DNA from: Levilactobacillus angrenensis
GTDB taxonomy: Bacteria; Bacillota; Bacilli; Lactobacillales; Lactobacillaceae
Direction: 5' to 3'
DNA length: 64,000 nucleotides
Assembly: GCF_003946085.1 (NCBI RefSeq)
Contig: NZ_RHOB01000011.1
Span: forward strand, 50,890 to 114,889
Each line of letters begins with the position of its first letter. The first letter of the stretch is position 1. The translations under genes and the position numbers were made by a program. Of this stretch, positions 56,551-64,000 are shown piece after piece. Under the pieces are notes generated by a model, which had not been told where the DNA came from, ran no database searches, and worked only from the letters and a program-made list of their open reading frames with translations.

Positions 56551-57102
56551 ATGGCAATCGAGGTTGGAGCTAAAGTTACCGGAAAGGTCTCCGGAATTAC
56601 GAACTTTGGTGCATTTGTTGATTTAGGTGACCACAAGACCGGGCTGGTGCACATTAGTGAAATTTCTGACGGGTACGTTAAGGATATCCATGACGTGTTA
56701 TCCGTTGGTGACGAGGTAACGGTTAAGGTATTAACCGTGGGCAATGATGGGAAGATTGGGCTGTCGATTCGTAAGGCGACGGACCATCCGGCGTCCGAAC
56801 GGCCACATCATAACCACAACGAACATCGTGAAAACAATCATGGTGGCAACCGTGAATTCCACGGCAATGGTGGTCGCGGTGGTGAGAACCACGGTCATGG
56901 CGGCCGGCGGTTTGAAAACAACGGGTCACGGCCACATCACAGTTCAGCGAATGGTCGTTTCTCGGGTCATCACTCGGCTAAACATGAAGAAAGCTTCGAC
57001 GACTTGATGTCAGGGTTCTTGAAGCAAAGTGAGGACCGCTTGGCAACGATTAAACGTAACACTGAAGGTAAGCGTGGTGGCCGTGGTGGCCGGCGCAGTT
57101 AA
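56551..57102 (+). CDS. yabR: S1-domain RNA-binding protein (YabR-like) with disordered tail
   Basis: A 183-aa protein. One S1 domain (residues 1 to about 75): MAIEVGAKVTGKVSGITNFG, then FVDLGDHKTGLVHISEIS and GKIGLSIRKA. The rest is a His/Asn/Gly/Arg-rich low-complexity tail ending KRGGRGGRRS, with a short helical segment DDLMSGFLKQSEDRLATIK. TTG 56545 is an alternative start closer to the AAGGAGGAA site. S1 proteins of this class bind RNA or ribosomes; exact role unknown. Confidence 0.9.
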   Translation: MAIEVGAKVTGKVSGITNFGAFVDLGDHKTGLVHISEISDGYVKDIHDVLSVGDEVTVKVLTVGNDGKIGLSIRKATDHPASERPHHNHNEHRENNHGGNREFHGNGGRGGENHGHGGRRFENNGSRPHHSSANGRFSGHHSAKHEESFDDLMSGFLKQSEDRLATIKRNTEGKRGGRGGRRS

Positions 57103-57116
57103 ACTGCCTTTAATCA

Positions 57117-57141
57117 GGACCGCATTCGTGCGGCCCTTTTT
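57117..57141 (+). terminator. Rho-independent terminator
   Basis: Stem GGACCGC / GCGGcCC followed by TTTTT, 15 bp after yabR. Confidence 0.75.
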
Positions 57142-57166
57142 GGTAACGGAAGTGGGGGTGTGACAG

Positions 57167-58534
57167 GTGACGCTAGAAACAGCCTTCCAGCAAAACTGGC
57201 GGGCAAATGGGTGGGCCAACTCCCAGCAACGGGGGCTCGTAGCCGTCTCGACTGGGGTCGACTCCATGGTGTTGTTGCAACTGATCTTGCAGCTGCCGGC
57301 GAGCGAGCGCCCAGCCATCACGGTGGTCCACGTCAATCACCAGTTACGCCAACAAAGTCAAACCGAAGCAGCTTTTTTGCGCCGGTGGTGTGCTGAACAT
57401 CAGCTGCCGTTAGAAGTGGCGGTTTGGCCGACTGCAGCCCATCCCGACCACGGCGTTGAAGCGGCTGCCCGGGCGTTTCGCTACCAATTCTTTCAAACGC
57501 AATTGCAACGTCAACAGGCTGCGTGGGTGGCGACCGCCCACCAGGCCGATGAACAGGCGGAAACGATTCTGTTGAAACTCATGCGTGGCGGGCAACTGGA
57601 CCAACTCACGGGCATGGCGCCTAGTCGGCCGTTGGCACCGGGACAAGTGATTCATCCGTTGTTGCCTTTTACCAAGGCGCAGCTGATTGCTTACGCGCGT
57701 GAGCGGCAGATTCCCTGGTATGAAGATGCCACGAATCAAGCGCTGGTCGCGAGTCGCAACCGTGTGCGCCACGAGATTTTACCGCGCCTGCAACAGGAAA
57801 ACCCGCAGGTCGTGACGCACGTGAACGCGTACGCCCAGCAGTTGCAGGCGACGTTGACGGTCGCCAACCGAGCGCTAGATCAGCAGTTGGCCCAAATCGT
57901 GACCACCGCTGCACCGGTGACCGGTGAGACGGCGCGGCTACTGGCGGTGCCAATCGCCGAACAGCAGTTATTACTGGCCCGGTTGATCAGTCGCAGTGCG
58001 CCTGGGACCTCGGTCAGCGCCGAACACTTGCGCGAATGTTTGCAGCTCTTGGCCAATCCGCAGCGGCCCACGGGGACCGTAGCATTTGGTCAAGATTGGG
58101 TATTCATTAAAACGTATGACCGCTTTCAATTTTTACAACTGAAAAAATTCAGGGAAAAATCCGTGGAACATTTTAGATTTATGGTAGACTTAAACCAATG
58201 GCGGTCGGTAGGTAACGGCTGGCAGATTGGGTGCTTCACAACTGAACAGCAACTCGCACTGACCCCCCATGAAACGGTGGCTTTGACCGCAGACCAGTTG
58301 CCCTTAATGGTCCGACCGTGGCAATCGGGTGACCGACTGCGACTGGCAACGGGTCATCATCAGCTGGTGCGCCGAGCGTTGATCAACGCTAAGGTGCCCC
58401 AGTTTGACCGCAAAAATCAGGTCGTTTTAGTCACCGCGACGGGCGAGGTGCTCGCGCTGTTGGGTGTGAAGTGGTCGGTCTACCCACCACGGCCGCACAC
58501 AAAAAACTATCATATTGTTTGGAAACATGAATAG
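57167..58534 (+). CDS. tilS: tRNA(Ile)-lysidine synthase
   Basis: A 455-aa enzyme converting C34 of the CAU-anticodon tRNA(Ile) to lysidine. The PP-loop motif is [11 protein letters not shown], where most families have SGGx[29 protein letters not shown] and [12 protein letters not shown] follow. A C-terminal TilS domain is present. GTG 57167 follows GGGGG. Its end lies 16 bp before the hprT start, as in Bacillus where tilS-hprT are adjacent. Confidence 0.95.
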   Translation: MTLETAFQQNWRANGWANSQQRGLVAVSTGVDSMVLLQLILQLPASERPAITVVHVNHQLRQQSQTEAAFLRRWCAEHQLPLEVAVWPTAAHPDHGVEAAARAFRYQFFQTQLQRQQAAWVATAHQADEQAETILLKLMRGGQLDQLTGMAPSRPLAPGQVIHPLLPFTKAQLIAYARERQIPWYEDATNQALVASRNRVRHEILPRLQQENPQVVTHVNAYAQQLQATLTVANRALDQQLAQIVTTAAPVTGETARLLAVPIAEQQLLLARLISRSAPGTSVSAEHLRECLQLLANPQRPTGTVAFGQDWVFIKTYDRFQFLQLKKFREKSVEHFRFMVDLNQWRSVGNGWQIGCFTTEQQLALTPHETVALTADQLPLMVRPWQSGDRLRLATGHHQLVRRALINAKVPQFDRKNQVVLVTATGEVLALLGVKWSVYPPRPHTKNYHIVWKHE

Positions 58535-58550
58535 GCGAAAGGGGAACAGC

Positions 58551-59093
58551 ATGAATAACGATATTTTAAAGGTCCTTTACAGTGAGGAAGACATTGCCGC
58601 AGCTTGCAAACGGTTAGGTACGCAACTCGCCGAGGATTACAAAGACAAGACGCCCTTGATCATCTGTGTGTTAAAGGGGGCCATCTTGTTTATGACCGAC
58701 GTCATCCGCGACATGGATATTTACGCAACGATTGACTTTATTGACGTTTCCAGTTATAACGGCGGAACGGCTTCTTCCGGGACCATCAAGTTACTCAAGG
58801 ACCTGGACACCGACGTTGCTGGTCGCGATATTTTGTTAGTTGAAGACATTATCGACACCGGTCGGACATTGAAGTATTTGGAAGACCTGCTGAAGGATCG
58901 GCAAGCCAAGTCCATTAAGGTCTGCACATTGATGGACAAACCCAGTGGCCGCGTGGTTGAGGCCAAGGCGGACTACGTTGGGTTCAACGTGCCAAGCGAG
59001 TTTGTCGTGGGCTATGGTTTGGACTATGAAGAAAAGTACCGGAACCTTCCGTACGTTGGTGTTCTGAAGCCTTCAGTCTATTCAGATAAATAA
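58551..59093 (+). CDS. hprT: Hypoxanthine phosphoribosyltransferase
   Basis: A 180-aa purine salvage enzyme. PRPP motif [29 protein letters not shown] and [17 protein letters not shown] are conserved. AAAGGGGAAC supports ATG 58551 rather than the earlier in-frame starts overlapping tilS. In Bacillus HprT helps regulate ftsH, which is the next gene here too. Confidence 0.96.
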   Translation: MNNDILKVLYSEEDIAAACKRLGTQLAEDYKDKTPLIICVLKGAILFMTDVIRDMDIYATIDFIDVSSYNGGTASSGTIKLLKDLDTDVAGRDILLVEDIIDTGRTLKYLEDLLKDRQAKSIKVCTLMDKPSGRVVEAKADYVGFNVPSEFVVGYGLDYEEKYRNLPYVGVLKPSVYSDK

Positions 59094-59200
59094 TTAGTCA
59101 ATGATAGTCAATTGTGATAACATCTTATTTAGTTAAGGGGCATTTGCCCTAAATTCTGTTCCTATCTTAATGCTGGGAACTGTGGGTAAGGAGGCACGAC

Positions 59201-61309
59201 ATGAATAATCGACGAAATGGGCTGTTTCGTAATAGTCTATTTTACATTGTGATCTTCTTGTTGGTCATTGGTGTTATTTACTTATTTAACGGAAATAACA
59301 GCAGCTCACAATCCCAAGAAATCCAATCGAGTCAGTTCGTTAAGGATTTAAATGCGAACAAGATCAAGAATTTCTCCATTCAACCTTCCGGGGGAGTTTA
59401 CAAGATTACCGGTGAGTATCGGAACGCCCAAAAACGGACGACCAATACTGGCTTCAGTCTCGGCGGTTCACAAAGTACCGCTGTGACCAGCTTCACCACG
59501 CAAGTCTTGACGAATAACTCGACGGTTTCCGAGATTGACAAGACCGCCAAGAGTCACAACGTAAAGGTCAACACCAAAGCTGAAGAGTCGAGTGGCTTCT
59601 GGATTAACTTGTTAGTCTACGTAGCGCCACTAGTGATTTTCTTCTTCTTCTTCTACATGATGATGGGTCAAGCCGGCCAAGGTGGCGGCAACGGCCGAGT
59701 CATGAACTTTGGGAAGAGCAAGGCCAAACCAGCCGATAGCAAAGAAAACAAGGTTCGCTTTGCTGACGTTGCTGGTGAGGAGGAGGAAAAGCAAGAACTG
59801 GTCGAAGTCGTCGAGTTCTTGAAGAATCCGCGTAAGTTTGTTTCATTAGGTGCCCGGATCCCATCTGGGGTCTTACTTGAGGGCCCACCTGGTACTGGTA
59901 AAACGTTGCTAGCGAAGGCCGTGGCTGGTGAAGCCGCTGTGCCATTCTTCTCGATTTCTGGGTCAGATTTCGTGGAAATGTTCGTTGGTGTCGGGGCCAG
60001 TCGTGTCCGGGATCTGTTTGAACAGGCCAAGAAGGCCGCACCTTCCATCATCTTTATTGATGAAATCGATGCGGTTGGTCGTCAACGGGGTGCCGGCATG
60101 GGCGGTGGCCACGATGAACGTGAACAAACGTTGAACCAATTGCTGGTCGAAATGGACGGGTTTACTGGGAGCGAAGGCGTCATCGTGATGGCCGCTACCA
60201 ACCGTTCAGACGTGTTGGACCCAGCCTTGCTACGGCCAGGCCGGTTTGACCGGAAGATTTTAGTTGGTCGGCCAGACGTTAAGGGTCGTGAAGCGATTCT
60301 GAAGGTTCACGCCAAGAACAAGCCATTAGCTAATGACGTTGACTTAAAGGAAATTTCCAAGCAAACCCCTGGCTTTGTCGGGGCTGATTTGGAAAACCTC
60401 TTGAACGAAGCGGCCTTATTGGCGGCACGGCGGAATAAGACGCAGATCGATGCTTCCGACTTAGACGAAGCTGAAGACCGGGTTATCGCTGGGCCAGCTA
60501 AGAAGGACCGGGTCATCAGTCCTGAGGAACGCAAGACGGTGGCGTACCACGAAGCTGGGCACACCATCGTGGGGTTAGTCTTAAATGACGCCCGCGTGGT
60601 CCACAAGGTAACGATTGTCCCTCGTGGCCGAGCCGGTGGGTACGCAATCATGCTCCCACGGGAAGACCAAATGCTGATGTCTAAGAAGGATGCCATGGAA
60701 CAGATTGCCGGCTTAATGGGTGGTCGGACGGCCGAAGAGTTAATCTTCCACTCCGAATCATCCGGGGCCTCTAATGACTTTGAGCAGGCAACGCAAATTG
60801 CCCGTTCCATGGTTACCCAATATGGGATGAGTGACGCCTTAGGGACGGTTGCACTGGAAAGTGCTGGCGGCCAGCCATTCGCTGGTGCCGGATACCCAGG
60901 CCAACCAAGTTACTCAGAACATACGGCTAACTTAATTGATAGCGAAGTTCGCCGGATCATCGGGGAAGCGCACGATACTGCCCGGAAGATTCTGGAAGAA
61001 CACAAAGCAGAACACAAGATTATTGCGGATGCCTTGCTGAAATACGAAACGCTGGACGAAAAGCAAATTCTCAGCCTGTTTAACACTGGGAAGATGCCTG
61101 AAAAGGACAGCAATGACGAATTTCCAAGCGAAAAGGCGGCAACGTTTGAAGAATCTAAGCGCGAATTAGAACGGCGCGAAGCTCAACGACAAGCTTCTAC
61201 GGAAGCCAAATTAGCTTCGTCCGCAGCCCAAAACCAGTCCTCAGCGGCTGATTCAGCGGCAAGTTCGGCAGCAGATGATTCACACGATGACACTGATCAT
61301 TCTGAATAA
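59201..61309 (+). CDS. ftsH: ATP-dependent zinc metalloprotease FtsH
   Basis: A 702-aa membrane AAA+ protease. Two N-terminal helices (about 9-29 and 131-152) flank an extracellular domain. AAA motifs: [28 protein letters not shown] and the second region of homology RPGRFDR. Zinc site HEAGH. The C-terminal 70 residues are Ser/Ala/Glu-rich and probably disordered. AAGGAGG precedes ATG 59201. Confidence 0.97.
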   Translation: MNNRRNGLFRNSLFYIVIFLLVIGVIYLFNGNNSSSQSQEIQSSQFVKDLNANKIKNFSIQPSGGVYKITGEYRNAQKRTTNTGFSLGGSQSTAVTSFTTQVLTNNSTVSEIDKTAKSHNVKVNTKAEESSGFWINLLVYVAPLVIFFFFFYMMMGQAGQGGGNGRVMNFGKSKAKPADSKENKVRFADVAGEEEEKQELVEVVEFLKNPRKFVSLGARIPSGVLLEGPPGTGKTLLAKAVAGEAAVPFFSISGSDFVEMFVGVGASRVRDLFEQAKKAAPSIIFIDEIDAVGRQRGAGMGGGHDEREQTLNQLLVEMDGFTGSEGVIVMAATNRSDVLDPALLRPGRFDRKILVGRPDVKGREAILKVHAKNKPLANDVDLKEISKQTPGFVGADLENLLNEAALLAARRNKTQIDASDLDEAEDRVIAGPAKKDRVISPEERKTVAYHEAGHTIVGLVLNDARVVHKVTIVPRGRAGGYAIMLPREDQMLMSKKDAMEQIAGLMGGRTAEELIFHSESSGASNDFEQATQIARSMVTQYGMSDALGTVALESAGGQPFAGAGYPGQPSYSEHTANLIDSEVRRIIGEAHDTARKILEEHKAEHKIIADALLKYETLDEKQILSLFNTGKMPEKDSNDEFPSEKAATFEESKRELERREAQRQASTEAKLASSAAQNQSSAADSAASSAADDSHDDTDHSE

Positions 61310-61316
61310 TCACACG

Positions 61317-61346
61317 AAGGGCGAGACCTGCATCTCGCTCTTTTTG
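61317..61346 (+). terminator. Rho-independent terminator after ftsH
   Basis: Stem GGCGAGA / TCTCGCtC followed by TTTTTG. Confidence 0.85.
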
Positions 61347-61577
61347 TTTGGCATTTAAGGTACTGGCGAAGCCGTGGCGCATTGTTAAAGCAGGGATGGA
61401 TAGGATTGCGCCGAACCGAGGTTAGCCTGGCATTTGTCGCGGATAGGGGTGGCTTAAGGGGAATCCGTGTCGTCAGTCACTGGCCGGTGTGCTGGCGATG
61501 ACTGCTGCGATTAACCAGTCGGGTAGTTAGCGAACAATAAGATGGCCAGTGCCATGACATGGACAGATCGTTACTAT
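61347..61577. other. Intergenic region between ftsH and hslO
   Basis: No gene seen. A loose inverted repeat CAGTCA...TGACTG lies around 61476-61503. Confidence 0.4.
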
Positions 61578-61605
61578 TTGCAAAAGCGGTGGTTTCTGGT
61601 AAGGT
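61578..61605 (+). promoter_or_regulatory. Putative hslO promoter
   Basis: -35 TTGCAA (61578-61583), 16-bp spacer, -10 TAAGGT (61600-61605) with TGG extension. Confidence 0.5.
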
Positions 61606-61643
61606 AGGGCATGGTGAAAAGACACGAAAGGACGTTTACAAGA

Positions 61644-62531
61644 ATGGCAGATTATTTAGTAAAAAGTTTGATTGATGATGGGATGTTCCGGGCCTACGTG
61701 GTCGACGCGACCGAGACCGTAGCTGAGGCGCAACAACGTCACGACACTTGGAGTGCGGCAACCGCTGCATTAGGGCGGACGTTAATTGGGACGATGCTCC
61801 TGTCGACCTCACTGTTGAAGGGTGAGGAGAACTTAACGGTCAAGGTCAATGGTCACGGACCAGTCGGGGCCATCGTGGCGGACGGTAACGCTAACGGGAC
61901 GGTCAAGGGCTATTTGCAATACCCTCACGTGAGCCTGCCGTTGAATGAGAAGCATAAGATCGATGTTAAGAAGGCTGTCGGGGTCAACGGGATGCTGACG
62001 GTCACCAAGGACCAGGGCTTGGGCCAGCCATATACCGGCCAAGTGCCATTGATCTCTGGTGAACTGGGCGAAGACTTTACCTATTACTTGGCGAAGTCAG
62101 AACAAATTCCCAGTGCTGTTGGCGTATCAGTCTTCGTTCAACCGAATAATACGGTCAAGGTAGCCGGCGGTTTCATGATCCAAACCATGCCAGGAGCGTC
62201 TGACGAGGCCATTTCTCGGTTGGAACAACGGTTAAAGGAAATGCCAATGGTCTCAGAACTATTATTGGACGGGCAAACACCTGAAGAAATCCTTCAATTG
62301 TTGTTCAAGGACGAAAAGATTCAGATTTTACAAAAGATGCCAGTAGCCTTCAAGTGTGACTGTTCCAAGGAACGGTTTGCCAAGTCCCTGGCTGCCATTC
62401 AACCGGCCGCCATCCAAGAGATGATTGACCAAGACCATGGTGCGGAAGCCGTTTGTCATTTTTGCGGGACCAAGTATGAATACTCTGAAGACGAGTTGCG
62501 GCAAATTCTCGCCAAGGCCCAAGCCAAGTAA
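61644..62531 (+). CDS. hslO: Redox-regulated chaperone Hsp33
   Basis: A 295-aa holdase activated by oxidation. The N-terminal domain starts MADYLVKSLIDDGMFRAYVV. The C-terminal zinc switch has both Cys pairs, CDCSKERF and CHFCGTKYEY. ATG 61644 follows GAAAGGA; the ORF runs 11 codons upstream. dusB starts 12 bp later. Confidence 0.96.
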   Translation: MADYLVKSLIDDGMFRAYVVDATETVAEAQQRHDTWSAATAALGRTLIGTMLLSTSLLKGEENLTVKVNGHGPVGAIVADGNANGTVKGYLQYPHVSLPLNEKHKIDVKKAVGVNGMLTVTKDQGLGQPYTGQVPLISGELGEDFTYYLAKSEQIPSAVGVSVFVQPNNTVKVAGGFMIQTMPGASDEAISRLEQRLKEMPMVSELLLDGQTPEEILQLLFKDEKIQILQKMPVAFKCDCSKERFAKSLAAIQPAAIQEMIDQDHGAEAVCHFCGTKYEYSEDELRQILAKAQAK

Positions 62532-62542
62532 GGGGGACGGCC

Positions 62543-63559
62543 ATGTCTTGGAAAATTGGTAACGTCGAAATTCCGAACCGCGTGGTCGTTGCGCCCATGG
62601 CGGGGGTCACCAACGTGGCTTTTCGCCGAATCTGCAAGGAGTTTGGCGCGGGGCTGGTGACCTGTGAGATGATCTCAGGGCAAGGAATCCACTATCACAA
62701 TCAGCGCACCCTAAAGATGATGGCGGTGGACACCCACGAGCACCCCATGAGTATTCAGATTTTTGGTGGGACGCAGGAGACTTTGGTTCAGGCAGCGCAG
62801 TATGTGGATCAGCAGACCAATGCGGACATTATCGACATCAATATGGGGTGTCCAGTCAATAAGGTCGTGAACACGGATGCGGGGGCCAAATGGCTATTAG
62901 ATCCACAGAAGGTTCATGACATGGTGGCGGCTGTCGTTGCAGCGGTGGACAAACCGGTCACAGTAAAGATGCGGACGGGCTGGGATGCCCATCACGTCTT
63001 TGCAGTAGAAAATGCCTTAGCTGCGGAGAGTGCTGGTGCGAGTGCCATTGCAATGCACGGTCGAACACGTAAGCAGATGTATCAGGGCCAAGCAGATTGG
63101 GATATCTTGGCGCAGGTTGCCCGGCAGTTAACGATTCCGTTTATGGGGAACGGGGATGCGCGCACGCCCCAGGATGCCAAACGGATGCTGGATGAAGTGG
63201 GCGCTGATGCGGTGATGGTGGGCCGTGCGGTCATGGGGAATCCGTGGCTACTACAACGGATCAACCAGTACCTAGCGACGGGAGACCTTTTGCCGGAGCC
63301 CACGCCCGCAGAAAAAATCGCGACGGCCAAAGAGCACTTGCATAAACTCTGTCTGGCTAAGGGACCGGTAGAGGGACCTCGTGATTTTCGCAATCAGGTG
63401 GCTTACTACCTAAAGGGGATTCCCCATGCGGCCCGAACCAAGGTGGCCTTGACCGATGCTACTGAAGAAGCAGTAATGGTCACCATTCTGGATGATTTTC
63501 TAGCCAAAATGGCGGCACGTAGCCAACGAGCGCCAGTACGACGCTTTACAGATCAATAG
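62543..63559 (+). CDS. dusB: tRNA-dihydrouridine synthase
   Basis: A 338-aa flavoenzyme reducing tRNA uridines. APMAGVTNVAFRRIC and MISGQG are FMN-site motifs. The catalytic C103 lies in INMGCPVNKVV. MHGRTRKQMYQGQADW and NGDARTPQDA are further typical blocks. AGGGGGA precedes the ATG. Operon with hslO; the family type (DusB) is inferred from sequence pattern and synteny. Confidence 0.94.
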   Translation: MSWKIGNVEIPNRVVVAPMAGVTNVAFRRICKEFGAGLVTCEMISGQGIHYHNQRTLKMMAVDTHEHPMSIQIFGGTQETLVQAAQYVDQQTNADIIDINMGCPVNKVVNTDAGAKWLLDPQKVHDMVAAVVAAVDKPVTVKMRTGWDAHHVFAVENALAAESAGASAIAMHGRTRKQMYQGQADWDILAQVARQLTIPFMGNGDARTPQDAKRMLDEVGADAVMVGRAVMGNPWLLQRINQYLATGDLLPEPTPAEKIATAKEHLHKLCLAKGPVEGPRDFRNQVAYYLKGIPHAARTKVALTDATEEAVMVTILDDFLAKMAARSQRAPVRRFTDQ

Positions 63560-63567
63560 GTATTCGG

Positions 63568-63597
63568 TAGGTGAGGTCAGCTGATCTCACCTTTTTT
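63568..63597 (+). terminator. Rho-independent terminator after dusB
   Basis: Stem AGGTGAG / CTCACCT followed by TTTTT. Confidence 0.9.
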
Positions 63598-63617
63598 GAA
63601 TTATTCTGAAAATTCGC

Positions 63618-63646
63618 TTGACCGGGGTGCAGATAATTGATAAGAT
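63618..63646 (+). promoter_or_regulatory. rRNA promoter P1
   Basis: TTGACC (63618-63623), 17-bp spacer, TAAGAT (63641-63646). Confidence 0.75.
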
Positions 63647-63722
63647 ATTACCTGTTGCTGATTAACGCAAGCAATGCATAAAGAACAATTTTATGAATAG
63701 TCATACAAATTTGAATTTATGC

Positions 63723-63751
63723 TTGACGAGTTAAAACGTAACTGATACAAT
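63723..63751 (+). promoter_or_regulatory. rRNA promoter P2
   Basis: TTGACG (63723-63728), 17-bp spacer, TACAAT (63746-63751). Followed by TTGTCACG. Confidence 0.85.
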
Positions 63752-63833
63752 GATTTATGTTGTCACGACGCGTGACGGCTTGATTAAAGGATTTGAATAT
63801 TGAATAAATATTCAAATTAAATTTAAAAAGTTG

Positions 63834-63862
63834 TTGACACGTTTTAAACGACATGATATACT
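63834..63862 (+). promoter_or_regulatory. rRNA promoter P3
   Basis: Perfect TTGACA (63834-63839), 17-bp spacer, TATACT (63857-63862). An AT-rich UP-like tract precedes it, and TTGTCACG follows as after P2. Confidence 0.9.
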
Positions 63863-64000
63863 TTAAAAGTTGTCACGGAGCGATTGCTTCTCTGATAACT
63901 TGGTAGACCTTTGAAAACTGAACATTGTTTCGACAAACCAAATATGTGTAGGGCGGTTTGATACTTGGTATCAAACCCAAACAATATTTGCGAAGTCAAT
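63863..64000 (+). other. Leader of an rRNA operon (16S lies beyond the window edge)
   Basis: The boxA-like antitermination sequence CCTTTGAAAACTGAAC (63908-63923) is typical of Firmicutes rRNA leaders. A processing-stem arm GGTTTGATACTTGGTATCAA follows near 63955. The end GCGAAGTCAA also fits a pre-16S leader. No mature 16S sequence is inside the window. Confidence 0.8.

Noticed and set aside
57160..57396. 78-aa ORF overlapping the start of tilS
   Set aside because: It is an out-of-frame shadow; tilS motifs lie in the other frame.

Overview
The window looks like a low-GC Gram-positive chromosome of the family Lactobacillaceae, most likely a Levilactobacillus / L. brevis-type heterofermenter. 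This is inferred from the WxL / DUF916 / LPQTxE cell-surface genes, an L-lactate dehydrogenase of lactobacillus type, the alr-mazEF order, and two Bacillus-like housekeeping blocks (rpoE-pyrG-murA-rpmE2 on the left; pth-mfd-yabM-rqcP-divIC-yabR-tilS-hprT-ftsH-hslO-dusB-rRNA on the right). No species call is possible without a search. No transposase, prophage, CRISPR array or tRNA was seen.

Layout. 1-1.5 kb: end of prs, a DUF3899-like membrane protein and a small secreted or membrane peptide. 1.8-6.3 kb (minus strand): a MerR regulator, then a four-gene operon lipL, HD phosphohydrolase, and two HAD phosphatases. 6.6-9.5 kb: ywiB, rpoE (delta subunit) and pyrG; pyrG has what looks like a complete CTP-sensing attenuation leader. 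9.8-11.9 kb: a large lectin-like WxL protein. 12.6-15.7 kb: a MacB-type ABC transporter divergent from a TetR regulator. 15.9-18.6 kb: murA (active-site Cys replaced by Asp), rpmE2, sortase A. 19.1-33.2 kb: a surface-protein island. It holds a csc-type cluster (three small WxL proteins, an LPQTSE-anchored peptide and a DUF916/DUF3324 WxL-interacting protein), followed by four tandem paralogues of about 700-780 aa that join an L-type-lectin-like domain to a WxL domain; one of the four is broken by an internal deletion with frameshift. 33.2-43.4 kb: LMW phosphatase, lemA, htpX, an unknown gene, murF, cshA, a baeRF-like protein, acpS-alr-mazEF. 44.2-48.1 kb: CBS protein, a 38-aa membrane peptide, L,D-transpeptidase, ldh. 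48.7-63.6 kb: the pth-to-dusB block. 63.6-64 kb: three tandem rRNA promoters and the rRNA leader with boxA; 16S itself lies beyond the edge.

How the genes fit together. Much of the window concerns the envelope: precursor synthesis (murA, murF, alr, a MurJ/SpoVB-like flippase), cross-linking (L,D-transpeptidase), division (divIC), sortase and its substrates, and a large set of WxL proteins that bind peptidoglycan without covalent attachment. The rest is translation and RNA (rpmE2, pth, rqcP, yabR, tilS, dusB, cshA, baeRF) and proteostasis (ftsH, hslO, htpX).

The most unusual signal is a dispersed family of about 190-nt intergenic elements (called A and B here; four A, three B, plus possible decayed fragments) with covarying stems and conserved loops. 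A and B appear related, and in three places they sit as a convergent pair A-> <-B. I do not recognise them as a named family.
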